A stretch of 48,861 bases of DNA from Usitatibacter sp035624355 (GTDB lineage: Bacteria > Pseudomonadota > Gammaproteobacteria > Burkholderiales > Usitatibacteraceae), in assembly GCA_035624355.1 (NCBI GenBank), contig DASPRQ010000069.1, forward strand, positions 1-48,861. The letters run 5' to 3'. This document shows positions 35,279-42,921 of this stretch, piece by piece. The stretch's first letter is position 1. Each line of letters starts with the position of its first letter. The notes beneath the pieces are model-generated. The model did not search any database. It was not told where the DNA came from and saw only the letters and a list, made by a program, of their open reading frames with translations. Both the position numbers and the translations under genes were made by a program.

Positions 35279-36990
35279 CGCCCGCGCCCGAGGCTCCGCA
35301 GCCGGAGCCGCGCAAGCGCCTCGCCGCGCGCCTCGTGGGGCTGGGCGCGATCCCGATCGCGGTCTTCTGCGCGGTCTACCTCGTCGCCTCGCGGGTGCTG
35401 GGCATCGAGACCACGCACGCGCAGGTCTGGACCCTCACCTTCGGCCTCGTGGGGAGCGTCCTGAGCCTCTTCCTCCTGGGCTCGTTCGCCGCGCGCGCGG
35501 TCGTGGGCGAGGTGGAGGCGGTGCGCGAGGCCGTGCGGAGCGCGGTCGACGGGGGCCCCTCCCCGGAGCTGCCCGAGCTCACGGCGCCGCTCGAGGACCT
35601 CAAGCACGACGTGCTCGGCCTCACCGAGACCCTGCGCGACCAGCACGCCAAGATGCAGGAGCGGCTCGACACGGCGCGCCAGCAGATCTTCTTCCTCACC
35701 AACCACGATCCGCTCACGGGGCTGCCCAACCGCAAGACGCTCGAGGAGCGCCTGGAGAGCGCGATCGCGAACGCGAAGAGCCACGGCAGCACCCACGCGC
35801 TGCTCTACCTCGACATCGACCATTTTCACCGCATCAACGATTCGTTCGGGCACCTGGCGGGCGACGAGCTGCTGCGGCGCCTCGCCCCGGTGCTGCAGGC
35901 GAGCCTGCGCGAGGGCGAGATGCTCGCGCGCATCGGCGGCGACGAGTTCTCCGTGCTGCTCGAGAACTGCAGCGCCGAGTTCGCGCAGGCCGCCGCCACC
36001 CAGCTGCGCGACGCCGTGCAGGCCTGGCAGTTCGAATGGGACGAGAAGGCCTTCCAGGTGGGCGTGAGCATCGGCGTGGTGGCGATCACCAAGCTCTCGC
36101 CGAGCCTGTCGGCCGTGCTCTCCGAGGCCGACACCGCGTGCTTCACCGCGAAGGAGCAGGGCCGCAACCGCGTCTTCGCCTTCCACGACGCGAGCACCTC
36201 GCAGTACATGCGCCAGACGAGCCGCGGATGGCTCAAGCGCATCAACGACGCGCTCTCGGAAGGCGCCTTCACGCTGCTCTACCAGCCGATCGTGCCGATC
36301 GAGATGCCGCGCGTCGCGAGCAAGCCGCGCGTGGAGGCGCTGCTGCGCATGAGCGAGACCGGGGGCGAGCTGATCCTGCCGATGTCCTTCATCCCGGTGG
36401 CCGAGCGCTACGACCTCATGCGCACCATCGACCGCTGGGTGATCGAGCGCGCCTTCGCCGACTACAAGCGCCTGGTGAAGATGCGCGGCGAGCCCATGCC
36501 CGCGGAATTCTCGATCAACCTCTCGGGGCACACGCTCTCCAGCCCCGACTTCGCGGACTTCATGCAGGAGAGGTTCGCCCAGCACGGCGTGCCGCCGCAG
36601 TGCCTGTACTTCGAGATCACCGAGACCGCGGCCATCGCCAACGTGGAGCGCGCGCGCGGCCTCATCGAGACGCTGCGCGGCCTGGGCGTGCGCTTCCTGC
36701 TGGACGACTTCGGCAGCGGGCTGTCCTCGTTCAACTACCTCAAGCACTTCCCCGTGGACGGCATCAAGGTCGACGGCCTGTTCGTGAAGGGAGTGGCGAA
36801 GAACTACCTCGACTACGCGCTGGTGGAGTCGATCCAGAAGATCGGCACGAGCCTGGGGCTGCAGACGATCGCCGAGTACGTGGAGACCGAGGAGATCGCG
36901 CGCAAGCTCGTGCAGATCGGCATTCCGCTCGGCCAGGGCTACTACCTCTCCCCGCCGCGCCCGTGGGAGGCGCTGTTCGAGGGAACCTAG
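35248..36990 (+). CDS. Membrane GGDEF-EAL cyclic-di-GMP signalling protein
   Basis: This 580-residue protein has two N-terminal transmembrane helices (about 29-51 and 62-84) with a very short loop and no sensor domain visible. A helical linker of about 60 residues leads to a GGDEF diguanylate cyclase domain (intact GGDEF at 230-234) and an EAL phosphodiesterase domain (VEALLR, EAL at 363-365; SINLSG, EITETAA, DDFGSG, KVDG and QGYYLSPP). Both sites look catalytically competent. The product-inhibition I-site upstream of GGDEF reads REGE rather than RxxD. The ATG at 35248 lies inside dnaQ with GGGGGA before it. Net activity cannot be predicted. Confidence 0.93.
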   Translation: MPVAASRDGVTPAPEAPQPEPRKRLAARLVGLGAIPIAVFCAVYLVASRVLGIETTHAQVWTLTFGLVGSVLSLFLLGSFAARAVVGEVEAVREAVRSAVDGGPSPELPELTAPLEDLKHDVLGLTETLRDQHAKMQERLDTARQQIFFLTNHDPLTGLPNRKTLEERLESAIANAKSHGSTHALLYLDIDHFHRINDSFGHLAGDELLRRLAPVLQASLREGEMLARIGGDEFSVLLENCSAEFAQAAATQLRDAVQAWQFEWDEKAFQVGVSIGVVAITKLSPSLSAVLSEADTACFTAKEQGRNRVFAFHDASTSQYMRQTSRGWLKRINDALSEGAFTLLYQPIVPIEMPRVASKPRVEALLRMSETGGELILPMSFIPVAERYDLMRTIDRWVIERAFADYKRLVKMRGEPMPAEFSINLSGHTLSSPDFADFMQERFAQHGVPPQCLYFEITETAAIANVERARGLIETLRGLGVRFLLDDFGSGLSSFNYLKHFPVDGIKVDGLFVKGVAKNYLDYALVESIQKIGTSLGLQTIAEYVETEEIARKLVQIGIPLGQGYYLSPPRPWEALFEGT

Positions 36991-37007
36991 CGTCCGTCCG
37001 GCCCGAA

Positions 37008-37036
37008 TCGACCGTCCCCGGGGCGGCTGCTATAAT
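37008..37036 (+). promoter_or_regulatory. Sigma-70 promoter of the cytochrome c pair
   Basis: TCGACC (37008-37013, 4 of 6 to TTGACA), an exact 17-base spacer and a perfect TATAAT (37031-37036). The transcript would start near 37043, about 45 bases before the first cytochrome ATG. Confidence 0.65.
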
Positions 37037-37087
37037 CGCCCGCCAGCGTCATCCAAGAAAACCCGTCTCCAAGACTCCACCACGCCA

Positions 37088-37444
37088 ATGCCTCCGATCC
37101 GAACCGTCGCCCTCGCGGCGATCTGCGCGGCCGTATTCCCGGTCGCCGCCGCGGAAAACACCCAGGTCACGCTGCAGAACAAGATCGCCCAGTGCCAGGG
37201 TTGCCACGGCATCGAGGACTGGAAGACCGCCTATCCCGAGGTCTACCACGTGCCGAAGCTGGGCGGGCAGAATGCGGCCTACATCGTGAACGCGCTCAAG
37301 GAATACAAGTCGGGCGACCGCGACTTCGGCACGATGCACGCGATGGCCGAGGATCTGAGCGACGACGACATGAAACGGATCGCCGAGTACTTCGCCGGAC
37401 CCGGCGGCGGCCTCTCGGCCCAGTCCGCGGGGAGCAAGCAATGA
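37088..37444 (+). CDS. Monoheme cytochrome c, c4/c553-like, first of pair
   Basis: This 118-residue exported electron carrier has a Sec signal peptide (about 1-22, VFPVAAA). Heme c attaches at CQGCH (36-40). A GTMHAMAEDLS segment holds the likely Met axial ligand, and it ends with a class I cytochrome helix (MKRIAEYFAG). The following gene overlaps by ATGA and codes a second single-heme domain; together they equal the two halves of diheme cytochrome c4. The electron partner is not shown by the sequence. Confidence 0.93.
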   Translation: MPPIRTVALAAICAAVFPVAAAENTQVTLQNKIAQCQGCHGIEDWKTAYPEVYHVPKLGGQNAAYIVNALKEYKSGDRDFGTMHAMAEDLSDDDMKRIAEYFAGPGGGLSAQSAGSKQ

Positions 37445-37776
37445 GGCCCCTCGCGATGCTTCGCCCGCTCGTGCTGGCGCTCGTGTGCGCGGCCCTTCCG
37501 GCCCTGGCTTCGGGCGATCCCGAGGCGGGCGCCAAGAAGGCCGCCGCCAAGGGATGTCCCGCCTGCCACGGCGCCAAGGGCGTCAGCGTGAGCCCCGAGT
37601 TCCCGAACCTCGCGGGGCAGCAGGAGGATTACCTCGTGGCCTCCCTGAACCATTACAAGGACGGCAAGCGCAAGAACCCGATCATGCAGCCGCAGGCGGC
37701 GGGGTTGACCGAGCGCGACGTCGAGGACATCGCCGCCTACTTCGCTTCGCAGACGGGGCTCAAGGTCAAGAACTGA
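37441..37776 (+). CDS. Monoheme cytochrome c, c4/c553-like, second of pair
   Basis: This 111-residue periplasmic cytochrome has a signal peptide of about 24 residues. The heme motif is CPACH (39-43). A conserved core follows: FPNLAGQQEDYLVASLNHYKDG, a MQPQAAGLTERD segment with the probable Met ligand, and the IAAYFASQ helix. The ATG start overlaps the stop of the first cytochrome. A strong terminator follows 20 bases after the stop, so the two form a bicistronic unit. Confidence 0.94.
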   Translation: MRPLAMLRPLVLALVCAALPALASGDPEAGAKKAAAKGCPACHGAKGVSVSPEFPNLAGQQEDYLVASLNHYKDGKRKNPIMQPQAAGLTERDVEDIAAYFASQTGLKVKN

Positions 37777-37796
37777 TCGCGCTCCCTTCCCGAGAG

Positions 37797-37824
37797 AGCC
37801 CGGCCGAGCGCCGGGCTTTTTTTT
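37797..37824 (+). terminator. Rho-independent terminator of the cytochrome c pair
   Basis: A perfect 8-bp stem AGCCCGGC (37797-37804)/GCCGGGCT (37810-37817) with a CGAGC loop runs into eight T (37817-37824). The rest of the gap to 38046 has no gene. Confidence 0.93.
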
Positions 37825-37982
37825 CGCTCGTGTCGCCGGCGGGCGACGCGCGCAATCGCTTTCGCTTCAGGCCGCTAGCGCGCAAACGCGTCGTCCCCCG
37901 TCGGCGGACGGCGACGGCGCGGTTCGCCGCGGCCCCCGGCCGGCTCGACGCAACTCCCTGATTCGGTCGGCAGATTCGCTCC

Positions 37983-37998
37983 TGGCATGTTGCGTGCG
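37983..37998 (+). promoter_or_regulatory. Candidate sigma-54 promoter of the di-heme oxidoreductase
   Basis: TGGCATGTTGCGTGCG matches the sigma-54 form TGGCACG-N4-TTGCW with the GG and GC doublets at the required spacing; mismatches are at C6, the first T of TTGC and the last base. The transcript would start about 12 bases downstream, some 35 bases before the ATG. No activator gene is in the window. Confidence 0.45.
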
Positions 37999-38046
37999 TT
38001 AAAGGCCGCCGGCAGGGCCCCATCATGACCCCAGGGAGGGATCAGC

Positions 38047-39438
38047 ATGAAGAAGCTCGCCTTTGCGGTGCCGGTCGCGGTCGTTCTCGGCGCGACCCTG
38101 TTCGAGATCCCGGTGGCCGATTCGCAGACGACGGCGTTCAGGGCGCGCGATCCGGGCGTGCGCGCGGGCGCGGCGGGAGCGGGCGGGCCGATCTCCGGAT
38201 TGACTCCCCGCGAGCTCGATTACTTCGCCGCCGGCCAGGCGGACTTCGCGGAGGCCGAATCGGTGGAGGACGGGCTGGGCCCCACCATGAACCTCGACAG
38301 TTGCGGGGGTTGCCACGCGCAGCCCGTGATCGGCGGATCGAGCCCCGCGCTCAATCCCCAGGTCGCTTTCGCGGGACGCATGGGCGCGGCCAACCGGCTT
38401 CCCGCATTCATCCGCGCCGACGGCCCGGTGCGCGAGGCCCGCTTCGTGAGCAACGCCGACGGAACCCCCGACGGCGGCGTTCACGCGCTGTTCACGATCG
38501 CGGGGCGCGCGGACGCGCCAGGATGCGTTCTCGCGCAGCCCGACTTCGCCGGCGCTCTCGCCGGGCGCAACGTGATCTTCCGCATCCCGACGCCGGTCTT
38601 TGGCGCTGGCCTGATCGAGGCGATTCCCGACGCGGCGATCCTCGCGAACCAGGCGGCCACCGCGCCGCTCGGGCAGCCGCTCGGCATCCGCGGCCGCGCG
38701 AACTTCGCCGTCTCGGGCCGCGCGGTATCGGGCCAGGGGAACAACAACGGCAACGACGGGACGATCGCCCGCTTCGGCTGGAAGGCGCAGAACAAGTCGC
38801 TGCTGCTCTTCGCGGGCGAGGCCTACAACGTGGAGATGGGCATCACCAACGAGCTCTTCCCCACCGAGCGCGACGAGACCTCGGCCTGCCAGTTCGCCAC
38901 GATGCCGAACGACTCGTTCGATACCGAGTCCACGGTCACGGTCGAGGCGCTGCCGGCGATCGAGAGGTTCGCGCTCTTCCAGCGCTTCCTCGCGCCCCCC
39001 GAGCCCTCCGCCAGCTCGCCCGGCGGCGCGGCCTCGATCCAGCGCGGCCGAGGCCTGTTCTCGGCGACGGGATGCGCGCTGTGCCACACGCCGACGCTTC
39101 AGACGGGCAACTCCACGGTGGCGGCCCTGCGCTTCCGGCCGGCGAACCTCTACTCCGACCTGCTCCTGCACGACATGGGGCCGGGGCTCGCCGACGGCGT
39201 GTCGCAGGGACAGGCGGGCCCGAGCGAATTCCGGACCGCGCCGCTCTGGGGGCTCGGCCAGCGGGTCTTCTTCCTGCACGACGGCCGCACCTCGGACCTG
39301 CTCGAAGCGGTCCAGGCGCACCAGGGAGGCACCGCGCGCGCCGGCAACGCTTCGGAGGCGAACGGCGTGGTCGCCCGCTTCAACGGGCTCGCGGAGTCGC
39401 AGAAGCAGGACCTGCTGAATTTCCTGCGATCGCTGTAG
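38047..39438 (+). CDS. Di-heme oxidoreductase / putative peroxidase (DHOR, DUF1111)
   Basis: This 463-residue periplasmic protein of the di-heme oxidoreductase family is distantly related to di-heme cytochrome c peroxidases. A signal peptide covers about residues 1-26. Two heme c sites are seen: CGGCH (86-90), following DGLGPTMN, and CALCH (about 340-344) in the C-terminal RGRGLFSATGCALCH. Family landmarks are APLWGLGQRVFFLHDGRT and the ending QKQDLLNFLRSL. Substrate and physiological role are not established for the family. GGAGGG precedes the ATG. The gene stands alone, with a sigma-54-like site upstream, and converges on the DUF1841 gene. Confidence 0.92.
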   Translation: MKKLAFAVPVAVVLGATLFEIPVADSQTTAFRARDPGVRAGAAGAGGPISGLTPRELDYFAAGQADFAEAESVEDGLGPTMNLDSCGGCHAQPVIGGSSPALNPQVAFAGRMGAANRLPAFIRADGPVREARFVSNADGTPDGGVHALFTIAGRADAPGCVLAQPDFAGALAGRNVIFRIPTPVFGAGLIEAIPDAAILANQAATAPLGQPLGIRGRANFAVSGRAVSGQGNNNGNDGTIARFGWKAQNKSLLLFAGEAYNVEMGITNELFPTERDETSACQFATMPNDSFDTESTVTVEALPAIERFALFQRFLAPPEPSASSPGGAASIQRGRGLFSATGCALCHTPTLQTGNSTVAALRFRPANLYSDLLLHDMGPGLADGVSQGQAGPSEFRTAPLWGLGQRVFFLHDGRTSDLLEAVQAHQGGTARAGNASEANGVVARFNGLAESQKQDLLNFLRSL

Positions 39439-39465
39439 CGTGCAGGACGCGCGGGGCGGGCCGCC

Positions 39466-39903
39466 TCAGCGGCCGCGGCCCGTCTTGCGCGCGAGGCAGT
39501 CCAGGTAGGCGCCGTCGTCGAAGGCGCCGCCTTCTCGCTGCGCCCGCCAGACCATTTCGGCGAGGCAGTCCATCGCGTCGTGGCGCGCCTCGTGGCCCGA
39601 GCCGCGGCGCTCCTCGAGGGCGCGCAGGGCGGAGCGGATCCCGGGAGGCTGGTCGATCGAGGCCTGCTCCTCGATCGCGAGGTGCATGGCGAGATGCAGG
39701 AAAGGATTGGTCTCGCCGCCTTCGGGCTTCCAATCGCGCTCGAGATAGCGGTCGCGGTCCTCGAGGACCGCGTGGTACTCGGGGTGCTCGAGCACGATCG
39801 AGAGCGCGAGCGACTCGAGCGGGGTGAGCGGCGCCCCGGCGCGGTACCTGGCCCACAGGTCGAAGAGGAAATCGCGCGCCTGGTCACGCGTGGGATTGAA
39901 CAT
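39466..39903 (-). CDS. DUF1841 family protein
   Basis: This 145-residue cytoplasmic protein of unknown function has an N-terminal MFNPTRDQARDFLFDLWARYRAG and the central ETNPFLHLAMHLAIEEQASIDQPPGIR, the hallmark of DUF1841. It is mostly helical with several conserved His and Asp/Glu residues in the second half (GHEARHDAMDCLAEMVW). It has no signal peptide or membrane helix. Its start lies 20 bases inside nth, and this nth-DUF1841 order is common in betaproteobacteria. It is the last gene of the long minus-strand run. Confidence 0.9.
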   Translation of the reverse strand: MFNPTRDQARDFLFDLWARYRAGAPLTPLESLALSIVLEHPEYHAVLEDRDRYLERDWKPEGGETNPFLHLAMHLAIEEQASIDQPPGIRSALRALEERRGSGHEARHDAMDCLAEMVWRAQREGGAFDDGAYLDCLARKTGRGR

Positions 39904-40558
39904 GGGCGTCCTTCGCGGCCGCGGCGATGCGGCGCTTGTCGCGGAAGCCGCACGCCTCGTACACCGGACATCGCCCGCACAGCGGCTTTCTCGCGAGGCA
40001 GGTGTAGCGCCCGTGAAGGATGAGATAGTGGTGGGCGTGCGGCAGATATCGCGGCGGGACCACCTTCATGAGCTTCGCCTCGACTTCGAGCGGGTTCTTG
40101 CCCGGCGCGAGCCCGGTGCGGTTCGCGACGCGGAAGACGTGCGTGTCCACCGCGAGGGTGGGCTCGCCGAAGGCGGCGTTGAGCACGACGTTCGCGGTCT
40201 TGCGCCCGACGCCGGGCAGCGCCTCCAGCGCCTCGCGCGTCCTCGGCACCTCGCCGCCGTGCTTGTCGATCAGCAGGCGCGAGAGGGCGACCACGTTGCG
40301 CGCCTTGCCGCGGTACAGGCCGATGGTGCGGATGTGCTTCTCGAGGCCCTCCACGCCGAGCGCGGCGATCTGCGCCGGCGTGTTGGCGACCGGGAAGAGC
40401 TTCGCCGTCGCCGCGTTCACGCTGCGGTCCGTGGCCTGCGCGGACAGCACCACCGCGACGAGCAGCTCGAAGGGCGTGGCGAACTCGAGCTCGCTCTTCG
40501 GCTCCGGGATCGCCTCCGCGAGCCGCCGGAAGAACTCCTCGCGCTTGGCCGGGCTCAT
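39884..40558 (-). CDS. nth: Endonuclease III
   Basis: Nth is the DNA glycosylase/AP lyase that removes oxidised pyrimidines. The 224-residue protein has the helix-hairpin-helix LPGVGRKTA with catalytic K120, then D138 in AVDTHVFR. The 4Fe-4S cluster ligands are C187, C194, C197 and C203, the same positions as in E. coli. The C terminus extends about 20 residues past the cluster. The ATG overlaps the rsxB stop (ATGA), and DUF1841 begins inside its 3' end. Confidence 0.97.
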   Translation of the reverse strand: MSPAKREEFFRRLAEAIPEPKSELEFATPFELLVAVVLSAQATDRSVNAATAKLFPVANTPAQIAALGVEGLEKHIRTIGLYRGKARNVVALSRLLIDKHGGEVPRTREALEALPGVGRKTANVVLNAAFGEPTLAVDTHVFRVANRTGLAPGKNPLEVEAKLMKVVPPRYLPHAHHYLILHGRYTCLARKPLCGRCPVYEACGFRDKRRIAAAAKDAHVQSHA

Positions 40559-41067
40559 TCGAGCGAGGCGAGCCGCGCGGCGCTCTCGGCCGCCTCGCGC
40601 GCGAGGCGGCTCGCGCGCGCCTCGTGACGCTCGCGCGAGCGCTTCGCGCTCGGCAGCCCCGCCACCGGGACGAGCGCGATGCAGTCGACGGGGCAGGGCG
40701 GGAGGCACAGCTCGCAGCCCGTGCACCACGAGGCGATGACGGTATGCATGCGCCGGGCCGCGCCCACGATGGCGTCCACCGGGCAGGCCTGGATGCACTT
40801 CACGCACCCGATGCACGCGGCCTCGTCGATCACCGCGACGCGCGGCGGCCGCCACGCTCCGTTGGCCGGATCGAGGGGGAGGGGAGCGCGGCCGAGGAGC
40901 CGCGCGAGGCGCGTAACGCCTTCGTCGCCGCCCGGCGGGCAATGGTTGATCGCGGCCGTCCCCGCGGCGATCGCCTCGGCGTAAGGGCGGCAGCCGGCGT
41001 AGCCGCACTTCGTGCATTGCGTCTGCGGCAGCAGGGCGTCGATGCGGGTCGCGAGGTCGGGGTCCAT
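40555..41067 (-). CDS. rsxB: RsxB/RnfB-type iron-sulfur protein
   Basis: This 170-residue iron-sulfur protein resembles the B subunit of the Rnf/Rsx electron-transfer complex. The N-terminal four-Cys cluster is C18, C21, C26 and C43 (CTKCGYAGC...CPPGG). Two 4Fe-4S ferredoxin motifs follow: C85-C88-C91-C95 and C115-C118-C121-C125. The hydrophobic N-terminal anchor of classic RnfB is missing, and no other rnf gene is nearby. In this setting, next to nth, it is usually a stand-alone soluble protein that may supply electrons or support cluster assembly; that is inference. It is ATGA-coupled to nth. Confidence 0.9.
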   Translation of the reverse strand: MDPDLATRIDALLPQTQCTKCGYAGCRPYAEAIAAGTAAINHCPPGGDEGVTRLARLLGRAPLPLDPANGAWRPPRVAVIDEAACIGCVKCIQACPVDAIVGAARRMHTVIASWCTGCELCLPPCPVDCIALVPVAGLPSAKRSRERHEARASRLAREAAESAARLASLE

Positions 41068-41071
41068 GGCC

Positions 41072-42082
41072 TCAGCGTAGCGCGCGGCGCGCTTCGGCGA
41101 CGAGCGCCGGGCCGCGGTAGACGAAGCCCGTGTAGACCTGCACGAGGCTCGCGCCCGCGTCGATCTTCGCGCGCGCGTCCGCTCCCGAGAGGATCCCGCC
41201 CACGCCGACCAGGGGCACGCGCCCCCGGAGGATCTCGGCGAGCCGCCGCAGCACCCGGGTCGAGGGAGCGAACAGGGGCCGGCCGCTGAGCCCCCCGGGC
41301 TCGAAGGCATGGCGATGGCCCTCGACACCGTCGCGCGCCACCGTGGTGTTGGTCGCGATGAGCCCGTCCACGCGATGCTTCACGGCGAGCTCGGCGATTG
41401 CCTCGACCTGGGCATCGTCGAGGTCCGGGGCGACCTTCACGAGCAGCGGCTTCGCACGCCCGTAACGCGTGGCGAGGGTGGCGCGGCGCGCCATGAGGGC
41501 GGAGAGCAGCTCGTCGAGGCGCTCGCCCGACTGCAGCTCCCGCAGCTTCGCGGTGTTGGGCGAGGAGACGTTCACCGTCACGTAGCTCGCCCGCCCGTAC
41601 ACCGCGTCGAGGCCGGCGAGGTAGTCCTCGGCCGCGCGCTCGATCGGCGTGTCGAAATTCTTGCCGATGTTGATCCCCAGCACGCCCCGGAAGCTCGCGC
41701 GCTCGAGGTTGCGCATCAGGCGCTCGACGCCCTGGTTGTTGAAGCCGAGGCGGTTGATGAGCGCCTGGTGCTCCTCGAGGCGGAACAGGCGCGGCTTCGG
41801 GTTGCCGGGCTGCGGGCGCGGCGTCACGGTGCCCACCTCGACGAAGCCGAAGCCCAGCGCGGCGAGCGCATCCACGTACTCGCCGTTCTTGTCGAGGCCG
41901 GCGGCCACTCCCACCGGATTGGCGAAGTCGAGGCCCATCACGCGCCGCCCCTCGCCGTCGGCCGCGCCGGGCCCCAGCCACGCCGCGCCCTGGCCGAGCG
42001 CGGCGAGCGACTTCAGCGCCAGGTCGTGGGCGACTTCGGGATCGAGGCGGAAGAGGGCGGTGCGGGCGAGGGCGTAGAGCAC
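41072..42082 (-). CDS. pyrD: Dihydroorotate dehydrogenase (quinone), class 2
   Basis: PyrD oxidises dihydroorotate to orotate in pyrimidine synthesis and passes electrons to the membrane quinone pool. The 336-residue enzyme has the class 2 N-terminal helical membrane-association region (MLYALARTALFRLDPEVAHD). FMN-binding motifs are NPVGVAAGLDKNG, INIGKN and the C-terminal VGVGGI. The catalytic base is Ser of NVSSPNT, which separates it from class 1 enzymes with Cys. It lies one base after bpt and 4 bases before rsxB, so it is well inside the operon. Confidence 0.97.
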   Translation of the reverse strand: MLYALARTALFRLDPEVAHDLALKSLAALGQGAAWLGPGAADGEGRRVMGLDFANPVGVAAGLDKNGEYVDALAALGFGFVEVGTVTPRPQPGNPKPRLFRLEEHQALINRLGFNNQGVERLMRNLERASFRGVLGINIGKNFDTPIERAAEDYLAGLDAVYGRASYVTVNVSSPNTAKLRELQSGERLDELLSALMARRATLATRYGRAKPLLVKVAPDLDDAQVEAIAELAVKHRVDGLIATNTTVARDGVEGHRHAFEPGGLSGRPLFAPSTRVLRRLAEILRGRVPLVGVGGILSGADARAKIDAGASLVQVYTGFVYRGPALVAEARRALR

Positions 42083-42083
42083 G

Positions 42084-42806
42084 CTAGCCGAGGCGCCGCC
42101 ACTCGCCGCGGGAAAGCCCCTCGATGGGCCGGAACTGGTTCTTGTAGCTCATCTTGCGGCTCTGGGCGATCCAGTAGCCGAGGTACACGTAGGCGAGCCC
42201 CTTGCGGGACGCTTCCCCGATCTGCCAGACGATGTTGTAGGTGCCGAAGCTCGCGCGCGGCACGAGCGGGTCGAAGAACGTGTACACCGAGGACAGGCCG
42301 TCGGACAGCTCGTCCACGATCGAGACCATGCGCAGCTCGCCCGCCTCGCGGAACTCGACGAGCCGGGTGGCCACGTTCGACTGCAGCAGGAAGTGCGCGT
42401 ACTGCTCGCGGCTGTCGTGGTCCATCCCGCCGCCGCGGTGGCGCTCGCTCTGGTAGAGGCGGTAGAGCGCGTAATGCTCGGCGTTGAACTTGAGCTCGGC
42501 GTAGCGCGCCTCGAGGGCCCGGTGCCGCTCGAGGGCGCGGCGCTGCGAGCGCGTGGGCTGGAATTCGGCGGCCACGACGCGCACCGGCACGCAGGCGTGG
42601 CAGTGGTCGCAGTACGGCCGGTAGGTGAAGGCCCCGCTGCGGCGGAAGCCCGCGGAGACGAGCGCGCTGTAGGTTTCCGTGTCGATCAGGTAGCTCGGCG
42701 TGGCGACCTGGGAGCGCGCGAGCTTGCCGGGCAGGTAGCTGCACGGATAGGGGGCCGTCGCGTAGAACTGCAGGTTCGCGATCGGAAGGTCGTTGAGTTT
42801 CGCCAT
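42084..42806 (-). CDS. bpt: Aspartate/glutamate leucyltransferase Bpt (ATE family)
   Basis: Bpt transfers leucine from tRNA to proteins with N-terminal Asp or Glu, marking them for ClpS-ClpAP degradation. The 240-residue protein has the ATE N-terminal motif with Cys residues (PYPCSYLPGKLARSQ) and the CDHCHACVPVR cluster near residues 65-75. The C-terminal acyltransferase part ends with LGYWIAQSRKMSYKNQFRPIE. AGAGGA serves as a ribosome binding site. It lies downstream of aat, so both N-degron transferases are adjacent; the gap between them holds duplicated hairpins. Confidence 0.95.
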   Translation of the reverse strand: MAKLNDLPIANLQFYATAPYPCSYLPGKLARSQVATPSYLIDTETYSALVSAGFRRSGAFTYRPYCDHCHACVPVRVVAAEFQPTRSQRRALERHRALEARYAELKFNAEHYALYRLYQSERHRGGGMDHDSREQYAHFLLQSNVATRLVEFREAGELRMVSIVDELSDGLSSVYTFFDPLVPRASFGTYNIVWQIGEASRKGLAYVYLGYWIAQSRKMSYKNQFRPIEGLSRGEWRRLG

Positions 42807-42810
42807 TCCT

Positions 42811-42855
42811 CTAGCGCGCCCGGGCCTTCTTCAGGCCCATCGCGCGAAAATTCAT
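42811..42855 (-). other. Possible 14-codon leader ORF before bpt
   Basis: On the minus strand an ATG at 42855 opens a frame coding MNFRAMGLKKARAR that stops (TAG) at 42811, just before the bpt Shine-Dalgarno. It is coded by the first hairpin repeat. It could be a leader peptide, but there is no ribosome binding site strong enough to be sure; chance is quite possible. Confidence 0.2.
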
Positions 42856-42908
42856 CCAGCGCGCCCGGGCCGGGCCTTCTTCAGGCCCGTCGCGCGAACA
42901 TTCTATCC
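42813..42908. repeat. Two tandem hairpin repeats between aat and bpt
   Basis: Copy 1 (42813-42857, 45 bases) and copy 2 (42858-42908, 51 bases) start with the same 14 bases (AGCGCGCCCGGGCC) and share nearly all the rest. Copy 2 has an extra GGGCC, one extra T and two substitutions. Each contains the stem GGGCCT/AGGCCC with a 5-base loop, inside a longer CGCGC/GCGCG pairing. The repeats fill almost all of the 115-base gap. They could act as transcript-processing or attenuating structures; there is no T-tract. Confidence 0.85.
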
Positions 42909-42921
42909 GCACAGCCAAGGG

